Part shown: in pieces, positions 38,476-50,383 of the stretch
How positions within the stretch are numbered: position 1 is the stretch's first letter
Layout of the letters: each line of letters starts with the position of its first letter
Origin: Cymbidium sinense
Taxonomy: Eukaryota > Streptophyta > Magnoliopsida > Asparagales > Orchidaceae
Assembly: GCA_021442155.1 (NCBI GenBank)
Contig: CM038228.1
Coordinates: forward strand, 10,829,179-10,893,178
DNA length: 64,000 nt
Reading direction: 5' to 3'
Made by a program: the position numbers and the translations under genes
Notes under the pieces: model-generated
Databases searched by the model: none
The model's input: only the letters and a program-made list of their open reading frames with translations
What the model was told of the DNA's origin: nothing

Positions 38476-39540
38476 TTATGAATGGTATTTCTTTAGGTAG
38501 AGCCCATTGATTAGAAACATAGGGAGCTCTCCCTTACAATTTATAAGCTGATAAGATTCTCCTTGGTAGGCCGTCTCTATGGCAAAAGGGTCTTCCCAAG
38601 TGGGTTCAAACTTGCCTCCCATATTTGATGGGCAATAATTAGTCTCCTTAGAACTAAAACAAGCTCTCCTTGAAATGCTCTAGGATGGACCAACTTGTTA
38701 TGAGCTTGATTCATTTTGGCTTTGTACAACTCGAGATTTTGGCATGCTCAGAGGCGTCTCCCCTTCAAACCTTCTAGCTCTTCTAACCGCAACTTGGCGT
38801 TATGCTCCGTGAAAACCTGGCTACCCAAACTATCCTTAATGATGGGAGTTGAATTTCTAATGGTAGAACCACTTCAGACCCATACACTAAGGAGAAAGGG
38901 TATGTGGTGCGGTAAGCCCACAAGGCTTCAACTAACTGCTCATGCCATAATTGCTTGTTGTCTTCGAGTGTCTTCTTTAGTATTTGGATGACTGTTTTAT
39001 TGAAGGCTTCTGCTAAGACATTTACTCTCGAGTAGTAGATGGTAGAATATCTTTAATCTATGATGTGTCTCTGGGTAAAGCTATTAATTTTGGTGCTCTT
39101 GAATGCACTACCATTATCGAATATAATTCATCAAGGCATCTCGAATCTATTTACAATATGGTTCCTAAAAAATTGGAGCACATGCTAAGCTATGACTTCT
39201 CTAAGCGGGATTGCCTCTGTCCACTTGGAAAAGTAGTCGGTGGCAGCTAAAATGAACTGATGACCCTTAAAAGAAGAAGGATCAATCAGACCCACTATGT
39301 CAGTACCCCAACACTCAAATGGCCAAGAGGCCAATGTAGGATGTAGAATGTTGGGTGGTTGATGTAGGATCACACCGTGTACCTGACATTGGTGGCATCA
39401 CCTAGCTACGTCCATGTAGTCTTTGATCATTGAAGACTAGTAGTATCCTAGTCTCTTGATCTTGTCTTTCATCTTGGACCAGATTGATGCACTCCACATA
39501 AACTTGAGTGTACCTCGGTCATGATCTTATGGGCTTCGTG
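38476..39540 (-). pseudogene. Element C integrase (motifs mostly kept)
   Basis: The minus frame 39185-39373 reads PPNILHPTLASWPFECWGTD followed by IVGLID and GHQFILAATDYFSKWTEA, carrying the first catalytic Asp (GTD). The second Asp lies in YSDNGSAFKS near 39105-39125 and the Glu in LAEAFNKTV near 38985, both visible in the DNA but in shifted frames. Towards the end come LWAYRTTY, SLVYGSE and finally INGLYLKKY before a stop near 38476, the chromodomain-free end of many Tat/Athila-type integrases. Frameshifts and a stop in the zinc-binding part show it is non-functional as it stands. Confidence 0.8.
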
Positions 39541-39544
39541 TTTG

Positions 39545-40300
39545 TCCAAATAATGTAACTACATATTATCGAAGGACCATCGATACAAGGTGCCACTTAC
39601 GAGAGCATAAGAAAGGGATATCTGCTTCACTTCATGTGCTAATGACTTCTCTTGAGGTAGTTTACCTATAATTAGATAATCCATGAATGGTCTCCTCCAA
39701 TCTGACTCCTCATCCTTTTTGGCAACAGCAACCTCCCATTCAAGAGAGAGTCTCTTGATGATTTTAGCATCAATAAGAGATAAAACTTGTCTATTTTGGA
39801 CCCTTATTGGTATAGACTCATCTTCGGAACATGACAACTCTTTGGCAAGCTTGACTAATGCATCTACTACTGCATTCTCTCCTCGAGGAATCTTATAAAT
39901 TGTAACCTCTCGAATTTGGGCCAACAACTCCGTAGTATATTTATGGTAGTGATAGGGCTTCAGTTTTAGAACTTTATAAGACCCAACAATTTGGTTGATG
40001 ACTAACTGACAATCCCCAAAGATGTTGATATTTTGGATGCATAGTGTAATGGGTAACTCAGACTGGCAATCAGAGCCTCATATTTGGATTCATTGTTGGA
40101 GCATGGATTGGACATATGATATGAGAATCTCATCACATCACGGTCCTGAGTTAGGAGAACTATTCCTACCCCTGCCTTCCTTGAAAGAGTAGATCGTGTT
40201 TCTTCTACTTTTGAAAGGAAGCCACCATCAAAATACATCTCCCAGAGGTGAATGTTAGTGTCCCCTAAGTTCATGATTTATTCATTGGGGAGGTCATCAC
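39545..40300 (-). pseudogene. Element C RNase H domain
   Basis: The frame 40002-40274 contains LWEMYFDGG (first catalytic Asp), AGVGIVLL, RDVMRFSYHMSNPCSNNES and KYEALIASL (Glu motif). The next frame, 39559-39927, gives VTIYKIPRGENAVVDALVKL with the Asp kept in VDAL, and then the linker that leads to the integrase, with YRWSFDNM. One frame change separates the two. Unlike element B there is no internal duplication, and the stretch before YFDGG (matching SLSDDLPNE) is retained. Confidence 0.8.
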
Positions 40301-40394
40301 TAAGCGAGGAATCAACAGAAAGTGGGAGTGCTACTAAAAAATCCATTAGTGCATGTCCTTTCACCACACGGAGGAGTACGAAAGTGATGTCAAA

Positions 40395-41000
40395 CTATGA
40401 TAAATTCATGGACCAACGTGCAAACCATCAGAATAGCGTCAGCTATGTCATGAGATATTGTAGTAGATTGATCCTAGAGATTAAGTTTGCCCTATGAGAA
40501 AGCATATAATGTCATAGCTTTTGGGATGCAAAGATTAAAGCTAGGTTGTGCTTTTTAATAAGTGGATAGTTTGCCTCAACATGGATTAGATGACGACTGA
40601 GATAATAGAGTGCATTTTCTTTGCCTTCATCATTGATTTGAGGCAACAAAGTGCCAAAGGAGTCATCTAATGCGACAGTATATAATATGAGCAGCTTGCC
40701 CGGATAGGGGCTGCTAAAACTGGCGGCATCATTAGGTAGTGTTTGATGTCTTCAAAAGTATGTTGGCACTTATCATCCTACTTAAACTTGGCATCCTTTT
40801 TGACAAGTGCTGAGAATGGCTGGCATCTTCCTAATATGTTAGAAATTAAGAGTCTTAGATCCACCTTGAAATGATCTAAGTTGAGTTAGACTTTTAGGGG
40901 GTGGTATTTCTAAGATAGCCTTGATCTTCTCTGGATCGATTTCTATTCCACAGTGCCGGACAATAAACCTAACCTCAAAGCTATACTCCAAATTCACACT
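40395..41000 (-). pseudogene. Element C RT connection / RNase H-like domain
   Basis: Read on the minus strand: IEIDPEKIKAIL then PPPKSLTQL near 40890-40960, followed by ILYTVALDD, NDEGKENALYYLSRHL and HYMLSHRANLISRIN down to about 40530. Stops and shifts interrupt it. This block lies between the RT palm and the true RNase H in plant gypsy polymerases. It matches 27225-27765 of element B. Confidence 0.7.
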
Positions 41001-41029
41001 TCAAGAGATTCATTTTAAGATTATATTAT

Positions 41030-41910
41030 CTTAACTGAAAACTACTCTCAAGTCAAAGAGATGGTCTTTCTTTTATTTACTTTGACTACAAGATCATCAA
41101 CGTAACATTCAACCTGATGATGTATGAGTTTGTTGAATATTTGAGTCATGGCTCGCTAGTATGTAACACCTGCATTTTTAAGTCTGAAAGGCATGACCCT
41201 GTAGTAAAAGCTTCTGATTGGGGTTCGAAATGCAGTGTTTCTTTCATTTTTAGGGGCCATCTTTATTTGGTTATAACTAGATGAGCCATCAATGAAAGAG
41301 CAAACTACATGAGATGTAGTAATGTCCACCATCAATTTCGAGATTGGTAGTGAAAATTCATCTTTAGGACATGCCTTATTTAGATCCCTAAAATTGATGC
41401 ATATGCAAATTTGGCTATTCTTTTTCTTAACTGGAACGACACTAGCCAACCAGGTAGAATAATTTTCTTCTCTGATAAAACCAGCATCGATCAGTTTCTT
41501 AACTTCAGAAATAACTTGTTGTTTAATGTATAATCACATGCGTCTAGGAGCTTGCTTGATAGGGTTAGTACTAGACTTTATTGCTAGTTTGTGGACTACT
41601 ATGTCAAGAGATAAACATTGCATCTCTTCATAACTCCATGTGATGCAGTCCTTAAACTCAATCAATAGCCAAACCGTGTCATCGATTTTAGCATTATTCA
41701 ACAAAGAACTAATGTATGTCGGACGTGGATTGTCTTCAGTTTTTAAGTTGACTTCTCTGAGCTCGTCAATAGTTGATTTGATCTCCTCTTCAAACTCTGG
41801 CAGTGCATCTCTAACTTCAAGATCACTTGGATAATCTGAAGTTTCTAAACACATCTCCTCATATGAGTTAGCATGATTTGAAAAGAACTTATCAGACTCC
41901 AAATGATTGG
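41030..41910 (-). pseudogene. Element C reverse transcriptase (YVDD box kept)
   Basis: The frame 41534-41902 holds the N-terminal linker with CITWSYEEM and DIVVHKLAIKSSTNPIKQAP. The frame 41156-41449 holds the core: WLASVVPVKKKN, INFRDLNKACPKDEFSLP, SFIDGSSSYNQIKMAP and FYYRVMPFRLKNAG. The DNA at 41085-41120 encodes HHQVECYVDDLVVKV, the catalytic double-Asp box. Two frame changes divide the domain. This is the best preserved polymerase in the window. Confidence 0.88.
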
Positions 41911-42630
41911 TGATGACTAATGATTATCATCATGGACTCAATCGAATCTAGTCACGGTCTTGATTGAGGATGTCTGCTTTAGTTGTCCCATAACCTTTCA
42001 AAGAAGTTCGGCCTATTTTGGACCAAGTATATGGGATTAATCCCTTCTTCTCTAAGTTAAGAACACAAGGTGAATATAGCAAGGTAATTGTATTAAATAT
42101 TTATATGAATCATCCTCAAGTTCTACATCAGCTTCCTGACTTGAGGATGATGCTCCCAAAAAGAACCTCTGAACTCTCCCATCCGTGGATGACTTAGAGG
42201 CCTCCTTAACTACCAAACCCTCTACTTTTTGAGATGAAAATGGGGTTAGAGCTAAGGTTCCCAATTGACTCCTAAATATCTCATATGCAGACTTGGATAC
42301 ATTTATGCTTTGCTTTGGAGCCCAGTCTTCATCACTGTCATGCTCCAACATCACCTCGAAAGGGAACTGTCACTGAGAAGAGCTAGCTGGTGTGCTAACC
42401 TCATAAAACTCATCCTCTAATGTAGATTTTAAGTCTATGTGGATAGCAAGTGTACTCTTGGTGGATGGGTCATACCTCCTATTGGATAGCCAATAAGGAG
42501 GCTTTCCATCTCGGAGCTATTTCTGAACTATCCTCTGCCTCTAACTGGTGGAGGTCGGGTCATCCTACCCATATGTTTGAATGGAGAAATGAACTATGGT
42601 TGAAATCTAATGTCCGACTCTATATCTTCC
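41911..42630 (-). pseudogene. Element C protease-RT linker
   Basis: The frame 42052-42354 is acidic and Ser-rich (EHDSDEDWAPKQSINVSKSA, then SSSSQEADVELEDDS). It has no recognised domain and corresponds to the variable linker of the polyprotein. Element B has a matching but more decayed stretch. Confidence 0.5.
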
Positions 42631-42631
42631 C

Positions 42632-43270
42632 CTAAGTCCATGTCTCGCTCTCTTTTATTTTCTTTTTATATTTCTTTTCTTTCTTTTTGTCCCTCTTGGG
42701 GATCTTGACTAGATTCACCAGAATGGACTTGCTGATTTTGGGGAAGATAATAGGTTGCATCCTCATATATCCCAACCTCATGAACTGTGATGGGCTTGAG
42801 ATCTCCTTTGACGCAATATGCAATTCCACCTCTCATGAACTTCATGCATTGATGTAGAGAGGATGGAACTGTGTTATTCTCATATATCCATGGTCTCCTA
42901 AGCAAAGAATTGAAATAAGTATCCGAGTCTATGATATAAAACTTGGCTTCAGTCTTTCAGTCATCTATCTCTAACAGCAATACTATAGAGACTAAGGCCT
43001 TCTCGCCTAGTTCATTGAATTCTCTCAACATCATCCTCTCCTTTTGGAGTTAGAGAAGTCAATCCTCAAGCTTAAACTCATAATATTGACTGATGCACCT
43101 TGGTCAACCAAAACTCTTGATATCATGTATCTGCCAACGTCCACTGTAATGTAAAGAGGGCGGTTATGCTTGGTCGTTCCTAGAAGCAAGTCTTTATCAC
43201 TGAATGTAACTCCTAAGATGTCCTTTGAGCTGTGTGCCTCCTCTTCATTAGCAGTCAACTAAGCTAAGCA
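42632..43270 (-). pseudogene. Element C aspartic protease region
   Basis: The frame 43031-43258 reads HNRPLYITVDVGRYMISRVL then VDQGASVNIMSL, the active-site loop with Gln at the usual Thr position. The frame 42666-42905 adds LRRPWIYENNTVPSSLHQCM and FMRGGIAYCVKGD, the domain end, with the expected LLGRPW altered to MLRRPW. A Lys/Glu-rich tail follows. It is split by one frame change near 42910-43030. Confidence 0.75.
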
Positions 43271-44990
43271 TATCTTTGGATCAAGGAGAGCCTTGACTAG
43301 AGATTCCTTCATCTCTTTGGATAAGACAAGGGCGTCATATATACTTAACTTAGCTAGCAACTTTCTAAGATGTTCTAGAACATTATAATCAACTTTGACT
43401 TTGTCCTCTACAAGCATATCCATGGGTGGAGCATCCTGTGGAGGGGATATCTGCTCACTAGAATTAATGACTTATTTACCCTTATCGAGAGGTGCTATCC
43501 TATGAGGTAGAACATTGTCACTACGTAGATTGATTTCAGTGACTTCTTCGAATGTCAAACTTGTGAAAAGTTATACCTTCTCATTAGGTATACCTACAGC
43601 TTCTCCTTTGGGATCCTCGAAGTCAGTTAACTCCAAGTCAATCTCAAGAGGTGAACTCGATTGATTCAGAAAAGGAAAGTCTAATTCTGAATCAGAAGAG
43701 AGTGGATCAAAATAACTTGAGCTACCATTATTATTTTGTAGACTTGGAGAGTTTTCGAGAGGAATAAAATCTAAGGTATCAAAAGTGGACAAGATGTAAG
43801 TGAAAGCTTTCTTCATTAATTTTTTTTAGGTGGAGGTACATGATAAAAATCTAATAAAGTAAGCGGGGTAAGGGATTTAAAGCCCTTGTCCACTGATACA
43901 ATGCTCCTGCTAGTAGAAAGGGAGCTAGTGGAGGAAGAAGTAGTAGCTGCAATTGTGGATGGAGTGTTGGACTCGGACGATGGTTGCGCACTGAGCTATC
44001 CTGGGCAAGTAAGGTGGACTGTTGCTGCTGCTGCTGGGCTGCCAACTTCTTCAAGTTGTCTTTGGCAACTTGCAAACCTTCCTTGATGTTGGAGATTTGA
44101 GCTACCTCAAGCACCTGTAAAGAGAGTTTCTTAATTTTAGAATCTACTTTCTTAGAGGTTCAGGATAAGGCAATATCCGAACCTTCTTTTATCTTAAGAG
44201 GATCGTAGGTTTTCCTAAGAATTACTCTAATAAAATTGGAAGATTATTCTAATAAGTATTCCTTGGGGATAACTACGGTGCCTGACCTATAGCTATGCTC
44301 AAGTCAGTCCTTAAATGTAATACAATCCGTTAAGACATGCCTAATCATGCGGTAGTAGAGGTAATAGTTAGGATCATCACTCTTGCCCACTTCCTCTGGC
44401 CTCCTAGGCTCTAGTAACTGAAAGTCAAGTTTCTTTAAGAGATTCTTAAATATTTTTCTAACTACCTCCCTCTTGAATGAATATGGCTTATTCAATTTAT
44501 CAACAAGAGTGTTGGGTAATAGCTACCTCACGGGGGGTAAGAATACAACTGTTGAGTAGGCTGCTGATACAGTGGGAATGGCCATTGTGACGGATGAGGT
44601 GGTTGATATGATGGCTGAGGTGATAGCAGAGGAGGTGGCAAAGGAAAGGAGGTCAGCGAGGTCTCTCATCTTGAACTCGGTGGTCGCCCTTTGTCCACTT
44701 ACATAATAGTCCCTGGCTTTTTCTTGAACACCTTCTATGGCTTGGGTCGAGATGATTGGTCAGGAAAGGGCTACCATTTGGCCTCTTCTTATAGGCTAGC
44801 CGCCTTGTTAATTAGTTTCTAAAATGTTCGGATGGTAAAGCCTTTAAGCATGAAGGTGACTTGACCATGAATATTCTTGAAAATAATCTAAATGACATGT
44901 TGTTCGAATAGCTGTGGCTCGCACTTCATGCTCAAGTTGCACCACCTGAGAATATAATCAATAAGGGACTCATTGAGAGCTTGTGTTGCT
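43271..44990 (-). pseudogene. gag: Element C gag C-terminal half, truncated at 44990
   Basis: From 44990 leftwards the minus strand encodes NESLIDYIL then KNIHGQVTFMLKGFTI, the end of the gag domain. Next come a proline/glutamine-rich stretch and the knuckle-like frame 44304-44495 (NKPYSFKREVVRKIFKNLLK, later DDPNYYLYYRMIRHVLTDC, where a first Cys is replaced by Tyr). The frame 43851-44114 has a run of Gln and Leu/Pro repeats; 43571-43816 is acidic. The N-terminal half of gag and the leader are missing, because the sequence joins element D in the opposite orientation at 44990-45005. Confidence 0.75.
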
Positions 44991-44999
44991 ACAATAATA

Positions 45000-45903
45000 T
45001 CCCAACATTCTACATCCAACATTGGCCTCATGTTCATTAGAGTGTTGGGGTACCAGCATAGTGGGTCTGATTGATCCTCCTTCCAAGGGTCATCAGTTCA
45101 TCTTAGCTTCTACTGATTACTTTTCCAAATGGGCGAAGGTGATTCCACTAAGAGAGGTCATAGCTCAGCATGTGCTCCAATTTTTTTGGAACCATATCAT
45201 ATATAGTTTTGGAGTGTTTCGATGAATTATATCTAATAATGGTACTGCATTCAAGAGCACTGAGATTAACAACTTTACTTAGAGACACAACATAGATTAA
45301 AGATATTCTACCAACAACTACCTGAGGGCAAACAGATTAGCAGAAGCCTTCAACAAAACTCTCATCCAAATGCTGAAGAAGACACTCAATAAAAATAAGC
45401 GATAGCAGCATGAGCAGTTAGTTGAAGCCTTGTGGGCCTACCGTACCACATATCGAACACCAACTCAGTCTACTCATTTCTCTTTAGTGTATGGGTCTGA
45501 AGCCATTGTACCATTAGAAATCCAATTACCATCACTAAGGATAGTTGTGGGTAGCAAGATCACAATAAAGCTGAATGCCAAGTTGTGGTTAGAAGAGATC
45601 GAAGGTTTGGATGAAAGATGCCTGTAAGCATGTTAAAACCTTGAGTTGTACAAAGCTAAAATGATTCATGCTCACAACAAGTTGGCCTGTCCTAGAGGTT
45701 TTCAAGTAGGAGAGCTTATTTTAGTTCTAAGGAGACTGATTGTTGCCCATCGTAAGATGGGAGGCAAGTTTGAACCGACTTAGGAAGACCCTTTTTCCAT
45801 AGAGAATGCCTACCAAGGAGGATCTTATCAGCTTATTAATTATAAGGGAGAATGCCCAATGCTTCCAATTAATGAGCTCTACTTAAGAAAATATTATAAA
45901 TCA
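45000..45903 (+). pseudogene. Element D integrase, 5'-truncated, two catalytic residues lost
   Basis: The frame 45022-45225 reads CSLECWGTSIVGLIDPP and GHQFILASTDYFSKWAKV; the first catalytic Asp (GTD in element C) is Ser. The second motif, near 45230-45250, reads SNNGTAFKS, with Asn for the catalytic Asp. The Glu is present in LAEAFNKTLIQML. The frame 45430-45627 continues with LWAYRTTYRTPTQSTHFSLV and YGSEAIVPLEIQLP, followed after a stop by RGFQVGELILVLRRL, GGKFEPT and INELYLRKYYK, the end of the protein. Strand transfer activity is therefore excluded even apart from the stops. Confidence 0.85.
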
Positions 45904-48420
45904 TGTTTAAAAATAATTATCATCAATGAAATTTTATTTTGAATTCAATCTCTTCCATGTTAAATGTATTCTTGTTTGTGAACCTGCTATGATGTCTTTA
46001 GAGTAAGTGTAATGAACCCGAGCGATGTCCTATCTTTCATCGACACAAAATAAATACAAACTACACACAAACATATAAAATAAACACATATCTTTTATCT
46101 TAGGCTACTCTAAGTTGAGATAGTTCCCCCAACAACACTCACTCAATAGCTGCTCTAGGTCGAGCTGACGTGCTACACTGCTAGTGTGTCACCCCAATTA
46201 TATTCTTATTTTGGAGGATGTAAGTCTACTATGCTTTCCTTCCTTACTTGGCCATTGCACAAAGATGAGCACCTTGTTAGTTTGGTAGGCTTTACTGCAT
46301 GGCTGATAAGCTACCTAATATTGGCTTTATTTAAGAAGATGTAAGTCTACTACACTTTCTTCTTAGATTAGCCTTTATGCACTAATTGGGTTGAGTACAT
46401 TTGAATTTTAGGATAAGTCCCCCAGTGGCTCTTTTGACTACGTCAAGTTTGGCTCAAGTTTGTGCTCGGGGCTCCCCGTTTAGTAGTCCCTCTAGGTTAG
46501 ATAGCATCTGTCTCACTGATGACAGACTATCCTGATGATCAATTTCTCTTGGAACATTGTAAGGCTTCAACTTTTTTTCTAGATTGATCATTGCACATCG
46601 ACGGGCACCTTAGGTTGGTTGGTTCTCACTATGCTGACGAATACACCATTCATGCTGATAGGTACACCTATGTTGGTTGGTTCTCACATCTTAGGATACA
46701 CCACTCATGGTAGAGCTAAGTCTGCTACGCTTTCTCCTTGAGTTAGCCATCCTACACTTATAGGCTTTTTTCTCTAGGGCTCAGAATAACAGCCCTAGCA
46801 ACACCTCCCCTATCTGCATTATATTTGTCATTAGAAACACCTCCCCTTTAGACACTACCCGGGTTACTATTAGATTGGACAATTCCCCTTTCTTAGTAAC
46901 CACCCCTTTGGTTGTAGAATTCGTCTTGAGGATGTGCAAATTCTCTCTTAGTCTAGTAAATCTAAGACAAGTCAAGGCTGACAGAGCCCTTTCTCAGTGT
47001 GGTCACTCATACACCAATAGAGTCCATGCAAAAATATGAATAAAGTATATATTCACCTATGGATTAGAAGGACACCCCTAGTGGTACTTTTTCCCAAGTA
47101 GACATCCTATCTTTAGGGTAGTGTCAGCAAAACTCCCTATAGGAATCGCCTGATTACTCTTGAGTTCATATAAGTCCCCAGCGACATTCACTCAGTAGTC
47201 TTCCCTTAGTTAGGTTTTATTTGTTGTGCTACCAACAAGTCACCCCAGTGATTGTTCCTTGCTTAAGAAGATGTAAGTCTACTACACCTTCTTCCTAGCA
47301 CAACCATTGCACACTAAAAGGCAACCCCTTAGGTTGGTTAGCCCTACCCCATAATCAGTAGACTATCCCTTTGGATTTATAAATCTGAGATAGGATAAGT
47401 CCAATATAGCTTCTTCTCAGTGGGTCTAACGCACACCGACATGGTCTATAAATTAAATCTATTAAATTAGATTGAGCTCACATCCCTAATAGATATGCCT
47501 TTAATTCAAAATTAAACTAAACCAAACAAACCATGTCAAATCACATGAAATTAAGATAAAATTAATCCTAACTACTTTTGAGTTGACATAAGTCCCCAAC
47601 GACATTCACTCAGTAGTCGCCCTAGGTCAGGTTTGATTTATTATGCATCCAACAAGTCACCTCATTAGTTGTTCCTCACTTTGGATGATGTAAGTTTACT
47701 ACGCCTTCTTCCTAGCACAACTGTTGCACACCAAAAGGAATCCCCTTAGCTTGGCTAGATATACTTCGTAGTAGGTAGACTATCCCTTTAGATTTGTAAA
47801 CCTGAGCTAGGTCAAGGCTGATATAACCCCTTCTGAGTGGTTCCATCACACACCGATATGGTCCATACATTAACTCAGATTAAATAAAACCCAATCTAAT
47901 TTTTCCTAGTGCAGTTAAATCACACCCTTCTTCCTAGTGGAGCCCCAAATCATATATAAAAAAGTCAAGCAAACAAATCAAATTCAAAATGAACCTCCCT
48001 AGCTAAGACAAATTAACCCAACTCCCCTAGTAGAGTCTAAATCAAAGAAATCCAACCAAAATCTTATTCCTAGTGGATACATCCCCAAACAAATCTATGA
48101 AATCAAACTCAAATCCTAATCCCCAGCAGATAGCCCGAACCTGCTTCCCTAGTGCAAGGTTCATATACACAATCCTCAGTGGACTCGAGCCCTATCTCTA
48201 GCAGATGTGCCTCCACATCAATTAAGACAAAACTAATTAAAGTCAATTTTTTCTTAACTCATGGTTAATTATAGATTCTTATCCACAATAGATCTTCTTT
48301 CTACAAATCATATAATCAAATCAAATTCAAACCTTATATGTCATGTCCAATGCATGTGTGATCCCCTAGAAGATCTCCCTCCATGTCCTTGATAAGGAAT
48401 TCTCATCAAATCTTATTTCT
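45904..48420 (+). repeat. Element D 3' non-coding region with tandem repeats
   Basis: Follows the integrase as in element C but on the plus strand. The block GATGTAAGTCTACTACGC (variants near 46209, 46338, 47266 and 47687) and the block with TTGTAAATCTGAGATAGG-like sequence (near 46960, 47386 and 47800) recur with a main period of about 420 bp. Equivalent words are on the minus strand of 35571-38475. No LTR-like segment follows; the region runs into an unrelated tandem repeat, so element D is truncated at both ends. Confidence 0.65.
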
Positions 48421-48479
48421 TCTCTTATGCACACCTTTAATACTTCAACCAAAAGACTAATAATGTATTCATTCATATT

Positions 48480-49920
48480 ACATCATCTTCACATTGTAAT
48501 CAACACTTTATGATTTGTGATGGTGCAAGCTTAAACTAACTATACAATATCATGCTAAACATATTATAGTGTGAATTAACACACTATATTATATTATAAT
48601 ATATGATGTTATATTATAATTTGCATTAATATAATATATTTTCTAACATTACACCTCATTAGAATCACTTAAAAGGAACAAATAACAAAATTTTCTCAAA
48701 ATATGAATAATGTTCATTTTAGATGTAAAATTATTTATTTTCTATTAGAAATGGTCAAACATAGCAAAATTTTGGTGTTGCTTGTTGGTGTGTGCTATGA
48801 ATTTGGCTAAATTCTTCCATCTCAACCTTCAAATTAACATTTTTATAAATTTTGACCCAATGTATTATAACAAAAGTAAAACATACTAAAATGTACAATA
48901 ACATTTAGTAACACACCACCACATTCATATATATGTGAAGTTATATTGCTATGTACATTATATTTTAATATGCTTTCATATAATATATTATCTTACATTA
49001 CACCTTAAAATGAATAACTTTAAGCAAAAAAAATGTAAAATTTGGTTGAAAAATGAACATTTATTTTGGATTTAAAATTCCATTCTTTTGATTAAATAAC
49101 ACACCATAGCACACCCCCAATGATATTCCCCAAAGCTTACCTTAAATTTGGGCAAATCCCATAATCTTAGCCTATAAATTAGTATTTTTATGAATTATAC
49201 CAATACAAACTCTACTACATCATACTATAACAAACTAAAATTTGCTAAACAACAAGTAGTAATAGACCATAGTAAGCTATAATGCGTGATGCTACACTAT
49301 GTTTTGGCATCCTATATTATAATACACTATAAAATATTATATTATATTATATCTCATATCACATCACAAGGGAATTCTTAGGATTAAAAATCATAAAATT
49401 AGTCTAAACAATAAAGAACTATATGTTTTAGTATCACTTACATATTTTAAATTGAAATAATATATTATGATACCATGCTCTATGAATTTGGCCAAATTCC
49501 ACCATTTTAAACTATAAATCAACATTTTTATAAATAATGCTAGTGTAGGCTCGATTGCATGTTTATAAAATACTAAAAGAATTTAAATTATGTAGAACAA
49601 TATATTATGATATATGATGTTATACTATGCTACAACATATAATATTTATTTTGAACATAAAATCTTACTTTTTAGACTACAAGTGGCATAGCACACCTTT
49701 AGTACTACAACCTAATTCCCACTTCAAATTTAACAAATTTCATCATCTGATTTATTAAATCAATATTTTTATGATTTAAATTAATATAGACTATAGGGCA
49801 TAATACCATAATATACTAGAACATTTCAAAACATCTTATAACATCCAAAAACACATCAGTACATGCTCAAATATATGATGCAACATTATACTATAATATA
49901 TGGTATTATAATATGATTTA
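48480..49920 (+). repeat. About 340 bp tandem repeat next to telomere-like DNA
   Basis: Four degenerate units. The anchor word AACATTTTTATAAAT and variants lie at about 48837, 49182, 49521 and 49761 (spacing 345, 339 and 240). Each unit also has a TATATGATGTTATA-like stretch and a CCAAATTT/ATTTGGCC-like stretch. The array is AT-rich, has no coding content and sits immediately proximal to the TTTAGGG-like block, the usual place of subtelomeric satellites. Confidence 0.7.
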
Positions 49921-50383
49921 GGGTTAGGATTTATGGTATTCAAATCTCTCATAGTCAAGGGAAAGTTTATTGAAGACATTTTAGCTACCATAACTATGTT
50001 AGCAATAGGTCATTCTTCAGATATATTCCTAATGACATCTTTAGTTAGGGTTTAGGGTTTTTGGGTTTGGGTTTAGGGTTTAGAGTTTAGGGTTTAGGGT
50101 TAGTTTAGTGTTTATGGTTTAGGGTTTAGGGTTTGGTGTTTATATTTAGGGTTGTAGGTTTTAGGGTTTAGGGTTTAAGGGTTTAGGGTTTAGGGTTTAG
50201 GGTTTTAGGGTTTAAGGTTTAGGTTTTAAGGTTTATGGTTTATGGTTTAAGGTTTATGGTTTCAAGTTTAGGGTTTAGGGTTAGGGTTTAGTGTTTAGGG
50301 TTTAGGGTATCTAGGGTTTAGGGTTTAGGGTTTAAGTTTTGGGTTTAAGTTTTAGTTTAGAATTTTGGGTTTATGGTTTATGG
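49921..50383 (+). repeat. Degenerate TTTAGGG block 1, with about 110 bp of unique DNA
   Basis: 49930-50040 is non-repetitive and unassigned. From 50040 the sequence is a mixture of exact TTTAGGG and variants (TTTATGG, TTTAAGG, TTTTAGGG). The G-rich strand is the plus strand, so the distal direction, if this derives from a chromosome end, is to the right. Confidence 0.9.
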
